The translations under genes and the position numbers were made by a program. A model generated the notes under the pieces. The model searched no databases. It worked only from the letters and a program-made list of their open reading frames with translations, and was not told where the DNA came from. Positions 34,457 to 44,143 of a stretch of 64,000 nt of DNA are shown in pieces. The number at the start of each line of letters is the position of its first letter. The stretch's first letter is position 1. The DNA is from Streptomyces sp. GQFP (GTDB lineage Bacteria; Actinomycetota; Actinomycetes; Streptomycetales; Streptomycetaceae), in NCBI RefSeq assembly GCF_021545335.1, contig NZ_CP089312.1, positions 2,046,001 to 2,110,000 of the forward strand, in the 5' to 3' direction.

Positions 34457-35923
34457 TCACTGGTGCTTGTAGTGCTTGATCGACGTGTCCTTCGCGGTCG
34501 CGTCGGCGAAGGCCTGGATCTTCTTGATGGCCTCGGCCGGGGTGAGCCGCCCGGCCATCATCTCGCCGAGTCCCGAGACCCCGATCTGCTCCTTCTGGAG
34601 CTGTACGTACCAGTCCTGCATACGCGGGTTGACGACGTTGTCGCCGGCCTTCTCCAGCGCCGCCACACCGGACTTCAGGCCCGGGGTGAGGGTGATGCCG
34701 TCGGTGCCGCCGTTGTACGCGGTCAGCGACTTGACCTTGGTGGTGAAGTTCTTCGAGGACGCCTCGCTGAGCATGATGCGCAGCTGTTCCATGCCGCCCG
34801 CCGTGTTCTTCGCCTTGGACGGGACGATGAACGGCTCGCCGCCGGAGGCCCAGATCGTGCCGAACGGCAGCTTGTCGGAGCTGTCGATGCCGGTCGGCGC
34901 GGAGACGGCGAGGTCGAAGTCGGCCGGCATGACGTTCGCCGACTCGTTCTCCACCCAGGAGCCGTTCGGGATGAACAGCGCCTTGCCCTTGGCCCACGCG
35001 GTCTGCGACTGGATGTGGTCGAGACCAGGGGTGCCCTGAAGGACGTACCCCTTCTTGTACAGCTCGTAGTACGCCTCGAAACAGGCCTTGACAGCCGGGT
35101 TCTTCCAGGCGTTGGGCTCCAGGTTGTCGATCGCGTCGAGGACCTCGACACCGCCGACCTTGCCGATCATCGGGTAGAGCGAGAAGGGGAGGTAGTACGG
35201 GTACTTGCCCGCGTAGGTCCAGCCGGCCATGCCCTTTTTCTTGGCCTTCTCGCACACGGCGAGCATCTCGTCCCACGTCTCCGGGTAGGTGGCGTCGAGC
35301 GAGTCCAGGGCCTTCTGGGAGTACCAGACGCCGTACACCGTGTAGGCGTAGTACATGATCCAGACCGGGTCGCCGTCGAGCTGGCCCATCTCGACGATGC
35401 CCGGCCGCAGGGTGTCGCGGACCTTCTTGTTCGGGTCGTCGTAGGACGGGGCGTCCAGCAGCGGGGTGAGGTCGGCGAGCTGGCTCTTGCCGGCCAGGAC
35501 GCCCATGTCCATCTGCTCGGCGCCGGAGTTGTCGATCAGGTCCGGCGGGGTGCCCTGGTTGAAGCGGGGCTGGAGCGTGGACTGGATCTTCTGGGTGGCG
35601 GAGAACTTGACCTTCGCCTTGGGGAAGTTCGTCTCGTAGATCTTGACCGCGTCCTCGGCGTACTCCTTGCCGAAACCGCCGTCGAACAGCACGAACTCCA
35701 TCTGTGCCGTGTCGTTGACTGCTAGGGGGTTCTTCGCGGTCTTCTCGCCCGCGGCGGCCTTGTCCTCGTCGTCTCCGCCGCTGCTCGCACACGCGGACAG
35801 GAAGCTCATCGTGGGGACGGAGATCAGGCCGAGCGCAGCAGATCGTTTGATCAGGTCGCGGCGCCCCACACCGTTCACAGGGGTGGTACCGGTGGTGCGG
35901 CTCTCGTCGGAGGTGGATCCCAT
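34457..35923 (-). CDS. ngcE: GlcNAc/chitobiose-binding lipoprotein, Tat-type
   Basis: A 488-residue extracellular binding protein. The signal is twin-arginine: GRRDLIKRSAALGL (Arg21-Arg22) ending in lipobox LSAC with Cys45, so the protein is probably exported folded and lipidated. The mature part holds a two-lobed SBP fold with many aromatic residues (YYAYTVYGVWYSQ, GKYPYYLPFSLYP) suited to stacking on sugars. ATG 35923 is preferred to TTG 35929, as the GAGG site fits the ATG. First gene of ngcEFG, with a TTGACGGG element upstream. Confidence 0.87.
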   Translation of the reverse strand: MGSTSDESRTTGTTPVNGVGRRDLIKRSAALGLISVPTMSFLSACASSGGDDEDKAAAGEKTAKNPLAVNDTAQMEFVLFDGGFGKEYAEDAVKIYETNFPKAKVKFSATQKIQSTLQPRFNQGTPPDLIDNSGAEQMDMGVLAGKSQLADLTPLLDAPSYDDPNKKVRDTLRPGIVEMGQLDGDPVWIMYYAYTVYGVWYSQKALDSLDATYPETWDEMLAVCEKAKKKGMAGWTYAGKYPYYLPFSLYPMIGKVGGVEVLDAIDNLEPNAWKNPAVKACFEAYYELYKKGYVLQGTPGLDHIQSQTAWAKGKALFIPNGSWVENESANVMPADFDLAVSAPTGIDSSDKLPFGTIWASGGEPFIVPSKAKNTAGGMEQLRIMLSEASSKNFTTKVKSLTAYNGGTDGITLTPGLKSGVAALEKAGDNVVNPRMQDWYVQLQKEQIGVSGLGEMMAGRLTPAEAIKKIQAFADATAKDTSIKHYKHQ

Positions 35924-35929
35924 GCTCAA

Positions 35930-36168
35930 GTCCTCGCCTTCTCCAGGACTCAGGCGGTGAACCGGATCCTCCCGGCACCGCGGTCGGGTCGTACTGGGTC
36001 GTGCAGGAAGTACTTAGTGCGTGATGTGCCCTGATCAGAGGGAATACCCGGCGGGCCGCGCGTTCAGCACGTCAAACCACCCTTCCGGCTCTCCCCGCAC
36101 CTGTCGTCGACCGGTCGAACAGTAGTCAGACGCCGACAGGTATAGTCCACTTCCCGTCAAAGGGGCAA
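35930..36168 (-). promoter_or_regulatory. ngcE upstream region with -10-like box and Rok7B7-like motif
   Basis: On the minus strand, TTGCCCCTTTGAC (36156-36168) matches 10 of 13 positions of the xylF-site motif and is followed by TATACC (36139-36144), a possible -10 box. This leaves a leader of about 200 bases before the ngcE ATG. I see no gene in the 450 bases 35930-36379. Confidence 0.4.
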
Positions 36169-36292
36169 GATCGAATGCAGGGTTGGCCGCGGGTCTTTTC
36201 CGAGTTGAGACCTCGCGGAAATATGTGGACCGCACACATCCCTTTGAGCGGGAAATTCGCGATATTGGGCCCGAATGCCGCACCCAACACCC

Positions 36293-36354
36293 TTGACACC
36301 ACTGACCACTTGACTCCCTACTGGTTCCTGCGCAGCCAAGGTGACAACGTTGTC
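36293..36354 (+). promoter_or_regulatory. Promoter and GACAACGTTGTC operator of first GH92 gene
   Basis: TTGACA (36293-36298) and CTACTG (36318-36323), 19 bp apart, make a plausible promoter. Downstream at 36343-36354 is the perfect palindrome GACAACGTTGTC, positioned to block early transcription. The identical 12-mer lies upstream of the second GH92 gene at 44189-44200. Confidence 0.7.
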
Positions 36355-36379
36355 CAGGTGGCAGGGAGGGTGCTCTCGC

Positions 36380-39300
36380 ATGCGGTATGGAGTTCGGCAC
36401 AGGGCTCGGTACGGATGGGAGTTCAGATCAATTTCGGCCATTACGGCGGTGTTCGCACTGGTGATCGGCGGTCAGGGCGCGGCAACCGCGCTGTCCACCG
36501 CCGCACCGGCCGCCGACGGGGAGTTCGCCTCCTCGTTCGAGGCGGGTGAACCGGCGCCCGACTGGCTGAACACCGTCGACACGGCGGCCGACGGCACCGA
36601 ACGCGCCGCGGGCGTGGACGGCGGATACAGCACCGGAATTCCGGGCAATGTGACCGACCAGGTCACGGACGTCCGGGCCAGCGGCGAGAACGCCGGCGCG
36701 CGGGAGGTGAAGGAGAACCTCGTCGACGTCGAGCCCAGCACCAAGTGGCTGACGTTCGCCCCCACCGGCTGGGTGGAGTTCGACCTGGCCGCACCGGTCG
36801 AGGTGGTCACCTACGCGCTCACGTCGGCCAACGACCACGACGAACGCAACCCGCAGGACTGGACCCTGCGGGGCTCCGCGGACGGCACGAACTGGACCAC
36901 GGTGGACGCCCGCACCGGCGAGTCCTTCTCCGAGCCGTTCCAGACGAAGACCTACGACATCGCGAGCCCGGCCGAGTACCGGCACTTCCGGCTGGAGATC
37001 TCCAAGAACAACGGCGGCGGCATCCTCCAGCTCGCCGACGTCCAGTTCTCCAAGGGCGGCGGCGCCGACCCGCTGCCTCAGGACATGCTCTCGCTGGTCG
37101 ACAAGGGCCCCAGCGGCTCGCCGACGGCGAAGTCGGGCGCCGGCTTCACCGGCAAGCGGGCGCTGCGCTACGCCGGGCGGCACACCACCGACGGGCGGGC
37201 GTACTCGTACAACAAGGTCTTCGACGTCGATGTGGCCGTGGGACGCGACACGCGGCTGTCGTACCGGATCTTCCCGTCGATGGCGGACGGCGACCTGGAC
37301 TACGACGCCACCAACGTCTCCGTGGACCTCGCCTTCACGGACGGGACGTATCTGAGCGACCTGAAGGCGACCGACCAGCACGGGTTCGCGCTCACCCCGC
37401 AGGGGCAGGGGGCGGCCAAGGTCCTCTACGTCAACCAGTGGAACAACGTGGCCTCGCGGATCGGGTCGGTCGCGGCCGGCAAGACCGTCGACCGGATCCT
37501 GGTGGCGTACGACTCCCCCAAGGGGCCGGCGAAGTTCCGGGGCTGGCTGGACGACGTGGCGCTGAAGGCCGTACCGCAGGAGAAGCCCAAGGCGCATCTG
37601 TCGGACTACGCGTCGACGACCCGTGGCACCAACTCCAGCGGCGGCTTCTCGCGCGGCAACAACTTCCCCGCGACGGCGGTGCCGCACGGGTTCAACTTCT
37701 GGACGCCGGTGACCAACGCGGGCTCGCTGAGCTGGCTGTACGACTACGCGCGGGCCAACAACGACGACAACCTGCCGACGATCCAGGCGTTCAGCGCCAG
37801 CCATGAGCCCAGCCCCTGGATGGGTGACCGGCAGACCTTCCAGGTGATGCCGTCGGCCGCCGCGGGCACCCCGGACACCGGGCGTACGGCACGGGCGCTG
37901 GCCTTCCGGCACGAGAACGAGACCGCGCGGCCGTACTACTACGGGGTGACCTTCGAGAACGGCATGAAGTCGGAGATCGCGCCGACCGACCACGCGGCGG
38001 CCCTGCGCTTCACCTACCCGGGTAACGACGCGAGCGTCCTGTTCGACAACGTGACGGACCAGGCGGGCCTGACCCTCGACAAGGCGACCGGCACCTTCAC
38101 CGGCTACTCCGACGTGAAGTCGGGGCTGTCGACGGGGGCGACCCGACTGTTCGTGTACGGGGTGTTCGACGCGCCGGTGACGGAGGGCTCGTCGAGCGGG
38201 GTCAAGGGCCATCTACGCTTCGACGCGGGCGAGGACCGGACGGTCACCCTGCGCATCGCGACCTCGCTCATCAGCATCGACCAGGCCAAGGACAACCTGC
38301 GCCAGGAGATCCCGGACGGCACGTCCTTCGAGGCGGTGAAGGCCGGTGCGCAGCGGCAGTGGGACGCGCTGCTGGGGAAGGTCGAGGTGGAGGGGGCGAC
38401 GCCGGACCAGCTGACGACGCTGTACTCCAGCCTGTACCGGCTGTATCTGTACCCCAACTCCGGCTTCGAGAAGGTCGGTTCGAAGTACCAGTACGCGTCG
38501 CCGTTCTCCCCGATGCCGGGTCCCGACACCCCGACGCACACCGGGGCGAAGATCGTGGACGGCAAGGTGTACGTCAACAACGGCTTCTGGGACACGTATC
38601 GGACGACCTGGCCCGCCTACTCGCTTCTGACGCCCCGTCAAGCAGGTGAGATGGTCGACGGGTTCGTCCAGCAGTACAAGGACGGCGGCTGGACCTCGCG
38701 CTGGTCCTCCCCCGGGTACGCCGACCTGATGACCGGCACCTCCTCGGACGTGGCCTTCGCGGACGCGTACGTGAAGGGCGTCGACTTCGACGCGAGGTCG
38801 GCCTACGACGCGGCCCTGAAGAACGCCACGGTCGTGCCCCCGTCCGCGGGCGTCGGCCGCAAGGGCATGGCCACCTCGCCGTTCCTCGGCTACACGAGCA
38901 CCGACACCCACGAGGGCCTGTCGTGGGCGCTGGAGGGCTATCTCAACGACTACGGCATCGCGCGGATGGGCCAGGCGCTCTACAAGAAGACCGGCGAGAA
39001 GCGCTACAAGGAGGAGTCGGAGTACTTCCTCGACCGCGCCCAGGACTACGTGAACCTCTTCGACTCCCAGGCCGGCTTCTTCCAGGGGCGCACCGAGACG
39101 GGCGAGTGGCGCGTCGAGTCCTCGAAGTACGACCCGAGGGTGTGGGGCCACGACTACACCGAGACCAACGGCTGGGGCTACGCCTTCACCGCCCCGCAGG
39201 ACAGCCGGGGTCTGGCCAACCTGTACGGCGGGCGCGCGGGGTTGGCTGAGAAGCTGGACGCGTACTTCTCGACGCCGGAGACGGCCTCGCCGGACTTCAT

Positions 39301-40207
39301 CGGCTCCTATACCGGGGTCATCCACGAGATGACGGAGGCCCGGGACGTCCGGATGGGCATGTACGGCCACTCCAACCAGGTGGCCCACCACGTGAACTAC
39401 ATGTACGACGCGGCGGGCCGGCCCTGGAAGACGCAGAAGAACGTCCGCGAGGTCCTCTCGCGGCTCTACACGGGCAGCGAGATCGGGCAGGGCTACCACG
39501 GCGACGAGGACAACGGCGAGCAGTCGGCCTGGTACCTGTTCTCGGCGCTCGGCTTCTACCCGCTGGTCATGGGCAGCGGCGAATACGCCATCGGCTCCCC
39601 GCTGTTCACGAAGGCGACGGTGCACTTGGAGAACGGACGGGACCTGGTGATCAAGGCCCCGAAGAACAGCGCGCGGAACGTGTACGTCCAAGGCTTGAAG
39701 GTCAACGGCAAGTCCTGGACGTCGACTTCACTCCACCACTCGATCGTCTCCCGGGGCGGAACCCTGGAGTTCGACATGGGCGCCAAGCCCTCGACATGGG
39801 GAACGTCCAAGAGCGCAGCGCCGGTGTCGATCACCAAGGACGACAAGGTGCCGACGCCTCGGGCGGATGTGGTGGTGGGTGAGGGCGCGTTGAACGAGGA
39901 GTTGTTCGACAACACGTCGGCGACCAACGCGACGATGACGTCCGTGGAGCTACCGCTCGGCGGTCGCACGAAGGCGGTCCAGTACACGCTGACGTCGGCG
40001 GATCGGGCTGCGGCCCCGACGGGCTGGGTGCTGCAGGGCTCCTCGGACGGCACCAACTGGCGGACACTGGACCGGCGTTCGGGTGAGTCGTTCCGGTGGG
40101 ACCGGCAGACCCGGGCGTTCTCGGTGACGTCGGCGGGGTCGTATGCGCAGTACCGGCTGGTGTTCGACGGGGAGTCGACGTTGGCGGAGGTGGAGTTGCT
40201 GGGCTGA
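36380..40207 (+). CDS. Secreted GH92 alpha-mannosidase with two F5/8-type modules
   Basis: A 1275-residue exported protein. An Arg-rich N-terminus and hydrophobic stretch (ISAITAVFALVIGGQGAATA, about 18-37) form the signal. An F5/8-type C (CBM32-like) module follows at about 75-215, a linker sandwich domain, then the calcium-dependent GH92 catalytic region (HGFNFWTP near 435, GFWDTYR near 734, HGDEDNGEQSAWYLF near 1039), and a second F5/8-type module from about 1163 to the end. GH92 enzymes remove alpha-linked mannose, often from N-glycans or fungal mannan. ATG 36380 has GGGAGG upstream. It shares its operator with the second GH92 gene. Confidence 0.9.
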   Translation: MRYGVRHRARYGWEFRSISAITAVFALVIGGQGAATALSTAAPAADGEFASSFEAGEPAPDWLNTVDTAADGTERAAGVDGGYSTGIPGNVTDQVTDVRASGENAGAREVKENLVDVEPSTKWLTFAPTGWVEFDLAAPVEVVTYALTSANDHDERNPQDWTLRGSADGTNWTTVDARTGESFSEPFQTKTYDIASPAEYRHFRLEISKNNGGGILQLADVQFSKGGGADPLPQDMLSLVDKGPSGSPTAKSGAGFTGKRALRYAGRHTTDGRAYSYNKVFDVDVAVGRDTRLSYRIFPSMADGDLDYDATNVSVDLAFTDGTYLSDLKATDQHGFALTPQGQGAAKVLYVNQWNNVASRIGSVAAGKTVDRILVAYDSPKGPAKFRGWLDDVALKAVPQEKPKAHLSDYASTTRGTNSSGGFSRGNNFPATAVPHGFNFWTPVTNAGSLSWLYDYARANNDDNLPTIQAFSASHEPSPWMGDRQTFQVMPSAAAGTPDTGRTARALAFRHENETARPYYYGVTFENGMKSEIAPTDHAAALRFTYPGNDASVLFDNVTDQAGLTLDKATGTFTGYSDVKSGLSTGATRLFVYGVFDAPVTEGSSSGVKGHLRFDAGEDRTVTLRIATSLISIDQAKDNLRQEIPDGTSFEAVKAGAQRQWDALLGKVEVEGATPDQLTTLYSSLYRLYLYPNSGFEKVGSKYQYASPFSPMPGPDTPTHTGAKIVDGKVYVNNGFWDTYRTTWPAYSLLTPRQAGEMVDGFVQQYKDGGWTSRWSSPGYADLMTGTSSDVAFADAYVKGVDFDARSAYDAALKNATVVPPSAGVGRKGMATSPFLGYTSTDTHEGLSWALEGYLNDYGIARMGQALYKKTGEKRYKEESEYFLDRAQDYVNLFDSQAGFFQGRTETGEWRVESSKYDPRVWGHDYTETNGWGYAFTAPQDSRGLANLYGGRAGLAEKLDAYFSTPETASPDFIGSYTGVIHEMTEARDVRMGMYGHSNQVAHHVNYMYDAAGRPWKTQKNVREVLSRLYTGSEIGQGYHGDEDNGEQSAWYLFSALGFYPLVMGSGEYAIGSPLFTKATVHLENGRDLVIKAPKNSARNVYVQGLKVNGKSWTSTSLHHSIVSRGGTLEFDMGAKPSTWGTSKSAAPVSITKDDKVPTPRADVVVGEGALNEELFDNTSATNATMTSVELPLGGRTKAVQYTLTSADRAAAPTGWVLQGSSDGTNWRTLDRRSGESFRWDRQTRAFSVTSAGSYAQYRLVFDGESTLAEVELLG

Positions 40208-40236
40208 TCGGCCGATCGGCTGTCGGTGCATGGTGG

Positions 40237-40267
40237 AGCGGGCTCGGGGTTTTGCCCCGGGCCCGCT
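40237..40267. terminator. Bidirectional terminator between convergent genes
   Basis: AGCGGGCTCGGGG, loop TTTTG, CCCCGGGCCCGCT: a 13-bp stem with one G-U type mismatch between the first GH92 gene and the small unknown gene. Confidence 0.88.
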
Positions 40268-40274
40268 TCGCTGT

Positions 40275-40664
40275 TCAGGGGTCGGGGAAGCGGGCGGGGA
40301 GACGGGGCAGTAACCGGCGTAGTGCTTCCGCGTGTTGGTGAACGCGCTTGAGCAGAGAGCGTCGGTTGTGGACGGTGCCAGGGACGTCCTGGGGTGGGCC
40401 GCAGCCGACGGCTGTGTAGAGGTCGTCCAGATACGCACCCCACCCTCGTGTACCGTCCGGCGCGATCGGGCTCAGACGCGTCCACACGCAGGGCTCAGGT
40501 CGTCCCAGATGGCAGCAGAGGCGCACTTCCAGGTCAACGCGGCAGTACCTGAGCCCGAGGTCGTGGTCCTCCGGCTCGGCGAAGCCCTCGGTCTCGACGA
40601 GGAACGCGAAGGCGATGCGCGCCTCGGACCTGAACTCCTCGGGAAGGTTCGGCCGTTGCCCCAT
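40275..40664 (-). CDS. Small protein of unknown function
   Basis: A 129-residue soluble protein of amphipathic pattern, without signal peptide or recognised motif (MGQRPNLPEEFRSEARIAFA ... LLKRVHQHAEALRRLLPRLP). The alternating strands and helices, with aromatic/acidic turns, resemble small immunity or SMI1-like cytosolic proteins, but I cannot assign a family. It starts 12 bases after the stop of the second GH92 gene on the same strand and ends at a terminator, so it is probably co-transcribed with it. The ribosome-binding site is weak (GACGG). Confidence 0.6.
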   Translation of the reverse strand: MGQRPNLPEEFRSEARIAFAFLVETEGFAEPEDHDLGLRYCRVDLEVRLCCHLGRPEPCVWTRLSPIAPDGTRGWGAYLDDLYTAVGCGPPQDVPGTVHNRRSLLKRVHQHAEALRRLLPRLPARFPDP

Positions 40665-40676
40665 CCGTCGATGGTG

Positions 40677-43600
40677 TCAGCCAACGGCGAGGGTGAAAAC
40701 GTGCACGTTCGTATTGGCCGGCAACCGTACGCTCGCGATGCTCCGGCCGGCCTGAGCCGTGAACGGCCGCGTCGCGAAGACGTACGTCGGGACCGGGTCC
40801 CGGCCCGCTCCCGAGACGTTCCGGTACTCGACCCTCGCCACGACCTCGTTGCCGTACTGGACGGTTCCCGTGCCGCCGCCGAGGGTCCAGTCGGTGAGGG
40901 CGAGGTCAATCGTGTCGGTGGTGCCGTCGGTGTACGTGACGGTCGCCTGTGTTCGCTGGTTGCCGAAGGCCGCGCTGCCGATGAACGACAACCGGGTTGC
41001 GGGAGTCGCGAGTTGGAGTGTCTGGGCCGTCGCCGACGCGTTGTCCGGGCGGCCCGGCGGTGAGGCCGGCCAGGTGAAGGACAGGCCTGTCGGGAGGCTC
41101 CCCCGTGTTCCCGGGAACAGGCCCGCCGCTGCCAGGGCCTGGCGGGAGTAGCTCCAGCCGGCGCCGTCGTAGTCGGCCTCGGTGTGGTCGCCGGTGTCGT
41201 CGGAGGTGCCCGTGTTGTTGTAGGCGGCGAGGAGGGAGCCGGGGGCCGCCACCGTGAGGGCGATCGGCTGCTCGTACGCCGTGTTCGTCGACGTGACCTT
41301 GATCCTCGCCTCGTAGAAGCCCTGGTCGGTCGTGGCCGGTGCGGCGAGCGTGATCCGCCGGGTGCCATCAACTACCCTGCCGGACGCCGGTGTTGCCGTT
41401 ACACCCGGCGGAGTCTCCACCTCGAAGCGCACCTCCGGGGACTTGCCGTCGGCTCCCGTAAGGGACAGCGCGCGGATGTCCACCCCCGCGCCGCCTCCCG
41501 GTGCGAGCGTCACCGTGGTCGGACCTACGCCGATCTGGTATGGCTGCTCGCCCGAGCGGAAGGACGGCGGGGCGTCCGATCGAGCACTGCCCCAGGTGGG
41601 GTGCGGGGTGGTGGCCAGGGTGTAGTTCAAGGTGCCGCCCTGTCGGACGAAGGACGCCGGGAGCCAAGGGCGGGTGCTCGTACGGCCGTTGACCGCGAGG
41701 GAGTGGACGTACGGGGCGTTCGCCGCCGCTCCCTCCGCGTGGATCGAGATGTCGTTGACGTACGGGCGGGTGATCTCGATCCTCGGGAACAGGGGTGAGG
41801 CCAGGACCAGTTCGGCTCGGGACGGGACCTGGAGGTACATGCCGAGCGCGGCGAAGACGTACCAGGAGGACATCGCGCCCAGGTCGTCGTTGCCGGGGAT
41901 GCCGCCGGGGCGGGTGGACCAGAGGCTCGTCATCGCCGCGCGTACCGTCTCCTGCGTTTTGTGCGGGGCGCCCGCGTAGGCGTACAGGTAGGGGACGTTG
42001 ACCGAGGGTTCGTTGTCCAGCTCGGACTTCTCTCCGCCGCTGCCGGTGAGGGCCCAGGTGCCGTCGGCGTGGTGGAAGAAGGCGTCCAGGCGGTCGATCG
42101 CCTTGGCCTTGCCTCCCATTGCTGCGAACAGGCCTGCCAGGTTGTGCGGGACCATCCAGGTGTACTGGGCCGCCGTACCCTCGACGAATCCTCTGCCGGT
42201 GGCCGGGGTGAAGCCGGTGGCCCAACTGCCGTCCGCCCTGCGGTCGGTGATGTAGCCGCCGCTGCGGTGTGCCGCGATGTTGAAGCTGTTCTGCCACCAC
42301 TGGGCGCGTTTCATGAACTCGGCCGCCGTTCCCTTCCGCCCTGCCGCGTGCGCCAGTTGGGACAGTGCGAAGTCCGCGCCCGACATCTCCAGGGTCTCCG
42401 CCGCGCCGGCCCAGGCGTTGGACACCGACGGCATGTAGCGGTGGGCCAAGTACTTGTCCAGGGACGGGCGTTGGCCGACCGACAGGACCGGTCTGCCCGT
42501 CGGGGACAGGTCCTGCCGTGTCGGTGTCGTCGCCGCCCGGACCAGGGAGTCCAGCGCGCCTCGGAGGTCGAAGTGCCTGCCGCCGAAGGCGTGGATGCCG
42601 GCGAGGGCGGCGGGCGACGGGTCGCCGTTCATGACGTGGGTGCCGCTCGCGCCGTGCAGCCAGCGGTCCCACAACCCGCCGTTCTGGCGGGCGAGTTCGT
42701 ACAGGGACTGGGCGATGTCCGAGCCCGTGTCGGGGTCGAGGAGGGTCAGCAGCTGGACCTGGGAGCGGTAGACGTCCCAGCCGGAGAAGGTGCCGTACTG
42801 GTTGTCGTGGCTCACCCGGACCCGGTGGACCCTGCCGTCGGCGCCCCGGTATCGGCGATCGGCGTCGCTGATGACGTTCGGGTGGAGGAGGGAGTGGTAG
42901 AGGGCGGTGTAGAAGGTGGTGCGTTCGGCTTCCGTGCCGCCGCCGATCCGGATCGCGGCCAGCTTTTCCCGCCAGGCCAGTTGGGCTGTCGACTGGACCG
43001 AGGTGAAGGTGCGGGTCGGTGGGTTCTCGGCAGCCAGGTTCGCCTCGGCGCCTGCCCTGCTGACGTACGAGATACCGACCTTGACGCCCACCGGGCCCGT
43101 GCCGGGCTCGAACTCCACATAGCCGCCTGCCCCTTTGCCCGTCACGGGACGGCCGTTGTCGGCGGTGAAGCCGCCCGTGCCGCCGGACGTGGATGTCGAC
43201 CCCGGGCTCAGGCGGTCGTCCTGCCAGGTGCCCGTCGACTTGAAGGCTCGGTCGAAGCGGGCCGTGAAGTGGAGGGTGTAGTACGGGCGTCGGCCCTCCG
43301 GGTCGAGGTGGCCGCAGAAGTTGCCGGAGGTGACCGAGCCGGAGACCGTGCGGGCGGCGGGGTCGATCGTGACCGTCGAATCCGTCGAGCCCACCTCGGA
43401 GTTGGCGGTGCGGATCAGCAACGAGGCCGGTCTGTCGGGTGGGTAGGTGAAGCGGGCCGAGCCGGTGCGGGTGGTCGCCGTGAGGTCGGCGGTGACCCCG
43501 GATGCCATGCCTACCCGGTAGTGGCCCGGCTCCGCCGTCTCGTCGGCGTGGTTGAAGTCGGCCGCGTACACCGCGTCCCGGGTGTCGCTCGCCGGGGAGG

Positions 43601-43964
43601 AGGTGACCTGTCCGGCGTACGGGAAGAACGGGATGTCGCCGCTGCCGCCCGCGCAGCCCGTGCCGGACATGTGGGTGAGGCTGAAGCCCCGGATGCGGGT
43701 GGCGTCGTAGTGGTAGCCGCCGGGGGCTGCTGTGCGGGTGGCGTCGCCGCGGGTGTTCTCGGGGCTCCAGGAGAGCATGCCGAACGGGACGACCGCGCCC
43801 GGGAAGACATCGCCGCCGTTCCTGGTGCCGATGAGCGGATCGACGTACGGGGTGGGGTCCTCCACGAGCGGGCTTGCGGACGCGTCCGCCGGAGTGGGGG
43901 CGCCCAGCGCCAACGCGGCAGCGAGCAGCAGGGACGGCAGCAGGGACGTGGGGCGGACACGCAT
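40677..43964 (-). CDS. Secreted GH92 alpha-1,2-mannosidase-type enzyme
   Basis: A 1095-residue exported glycosidase. Signal peptide TSLLPSLLLAAALALGAPTP, cleaved near ADASA. The mature protein opens with the classical GH92 signature DPLIGTRNGGDVFPGAVVPF, then FSLTHMSGTGC, SGWDVYRSQ (near 391) and GNDDLGAMSSWYVFAALG (near 695). After the catalytic region come a NEW3-like beta domain (about 828-890) and a C-terminal beta-sandwich (about 908-1095), probably carbohydrate-related. ATG 43964 is set by GGAGGG. It is a different GH92 subtype from the first copy, so the pair may act on different linkages. Confidence 0.92.
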   Translation of the reverse strand: MRVRPTSLLPSLLLAAALALGAPTPADASASPLVEDPTPYVDPLIGTRNGGDVFPGAVVPFGMLSWSPENTRGDATRTAAPGGYHYDATRIRGFSLTHMSGTGCAGGSGDIPFFPYAGQVTSSPASDTRDAVYAADFNHADETAEPGHYRVGMASGVTADLTATTRTGSARFTYPPDRPASLLIRTANSEVGSTDSTVTIDPAARTVSGSVTSGNFCGHLDPEGRRPYYTLHFTARFDRAFKSTGTWQDDRLSPGSTSTSGGTGGFTADNGRPVTGKGAGGYVEFEPGTGPVGVKVGISYVSRAGAEANLAAENPPTRTFTSVQSTAQLAWREKLAAIRIGGGTEAERTTFYTALYHSLLHPNVISDADRRYRGADGRVHRVRVSHDNQYGTFSGWDVYRSQVQLLTLLDPDTGSDIAQSLYELARQNGGLWDRWLHGASGTHVMNGDPSPAALAGIHAFGGRHFDLRGALDSLVRAATTPTRQDLSPTGRPVLSVGQRPSLDKYLAHRYMPSVSNAWAGAAETLEMSGADFALSQLAHAAGRKGTAAEFMKRAQWWQNSFNIAAHRSGGYITDRRADGSWATGFTPATGRGFVEGTAAQYTWMVPHNLAGLFAAMGGKAKAIDRLDAFFHHADGTWALTGSGGEKSELDNEPSVNVPYLYAYAGAPHKTQETVRAAMTSLWSTRPGGIPGNDDLGAMSSWYVFAALGMYLQVPSRAELVLASPLFPRIEITRPYVNDISIHAEGAAANAPYVHSLAVNGRTSTRPWLPASFVRQGGTLNYTLATTPHPTWGSARSDAPPSFRSGEQPYQIGVGPTTVTLAPGGGAGVDIRALSLTGADGKSPEVRFEVETPPGVTATPASGRVVDGTRRITLAAPATTDQGFYEARIKVTSTNTAYEQPIALTVAAPGSLLAAYNNTGTSDDTGDHTEADYDGAGWSYSRQALAAAGLFPGTRGSLPTGLSFTWPASPPGRPDNASATAQTLQLATPATRLSFIGSAAFGNQRTQATVTYTDGTTDTIDLALTDWTLGGGTGTVQYGNEVVARVEYRNVSGAGRDPVPTYVFATRPFTAQAGRSIASVRLPANTNVHVFTLAVG

Positions 43965-44143
43965 GACGCGGACCCTCCTTCTTCGGACGGGTCGCGCACA
44001 CAGGTCGCACAAGCCGCGGGGACAGTGACGTCCGCCAGCGGTACCACGGGAGGGCCGGCGCCGCCGAGAAGGCACGGGGGCGGGTCATGCGTACGGGCGA
44101 TCGCGTGCTCTCCTGCAGGAACCGCCGGGGAGCCAACCGGCTT

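Noticed and set aside
35930..36379. DasR (dre) site upstream of ngcE
   Set aside because: CACTGACCACTTGAC near 36301 has a partial half-site only; no ACTGGTCTAGACCAGT-like palindrome is present.
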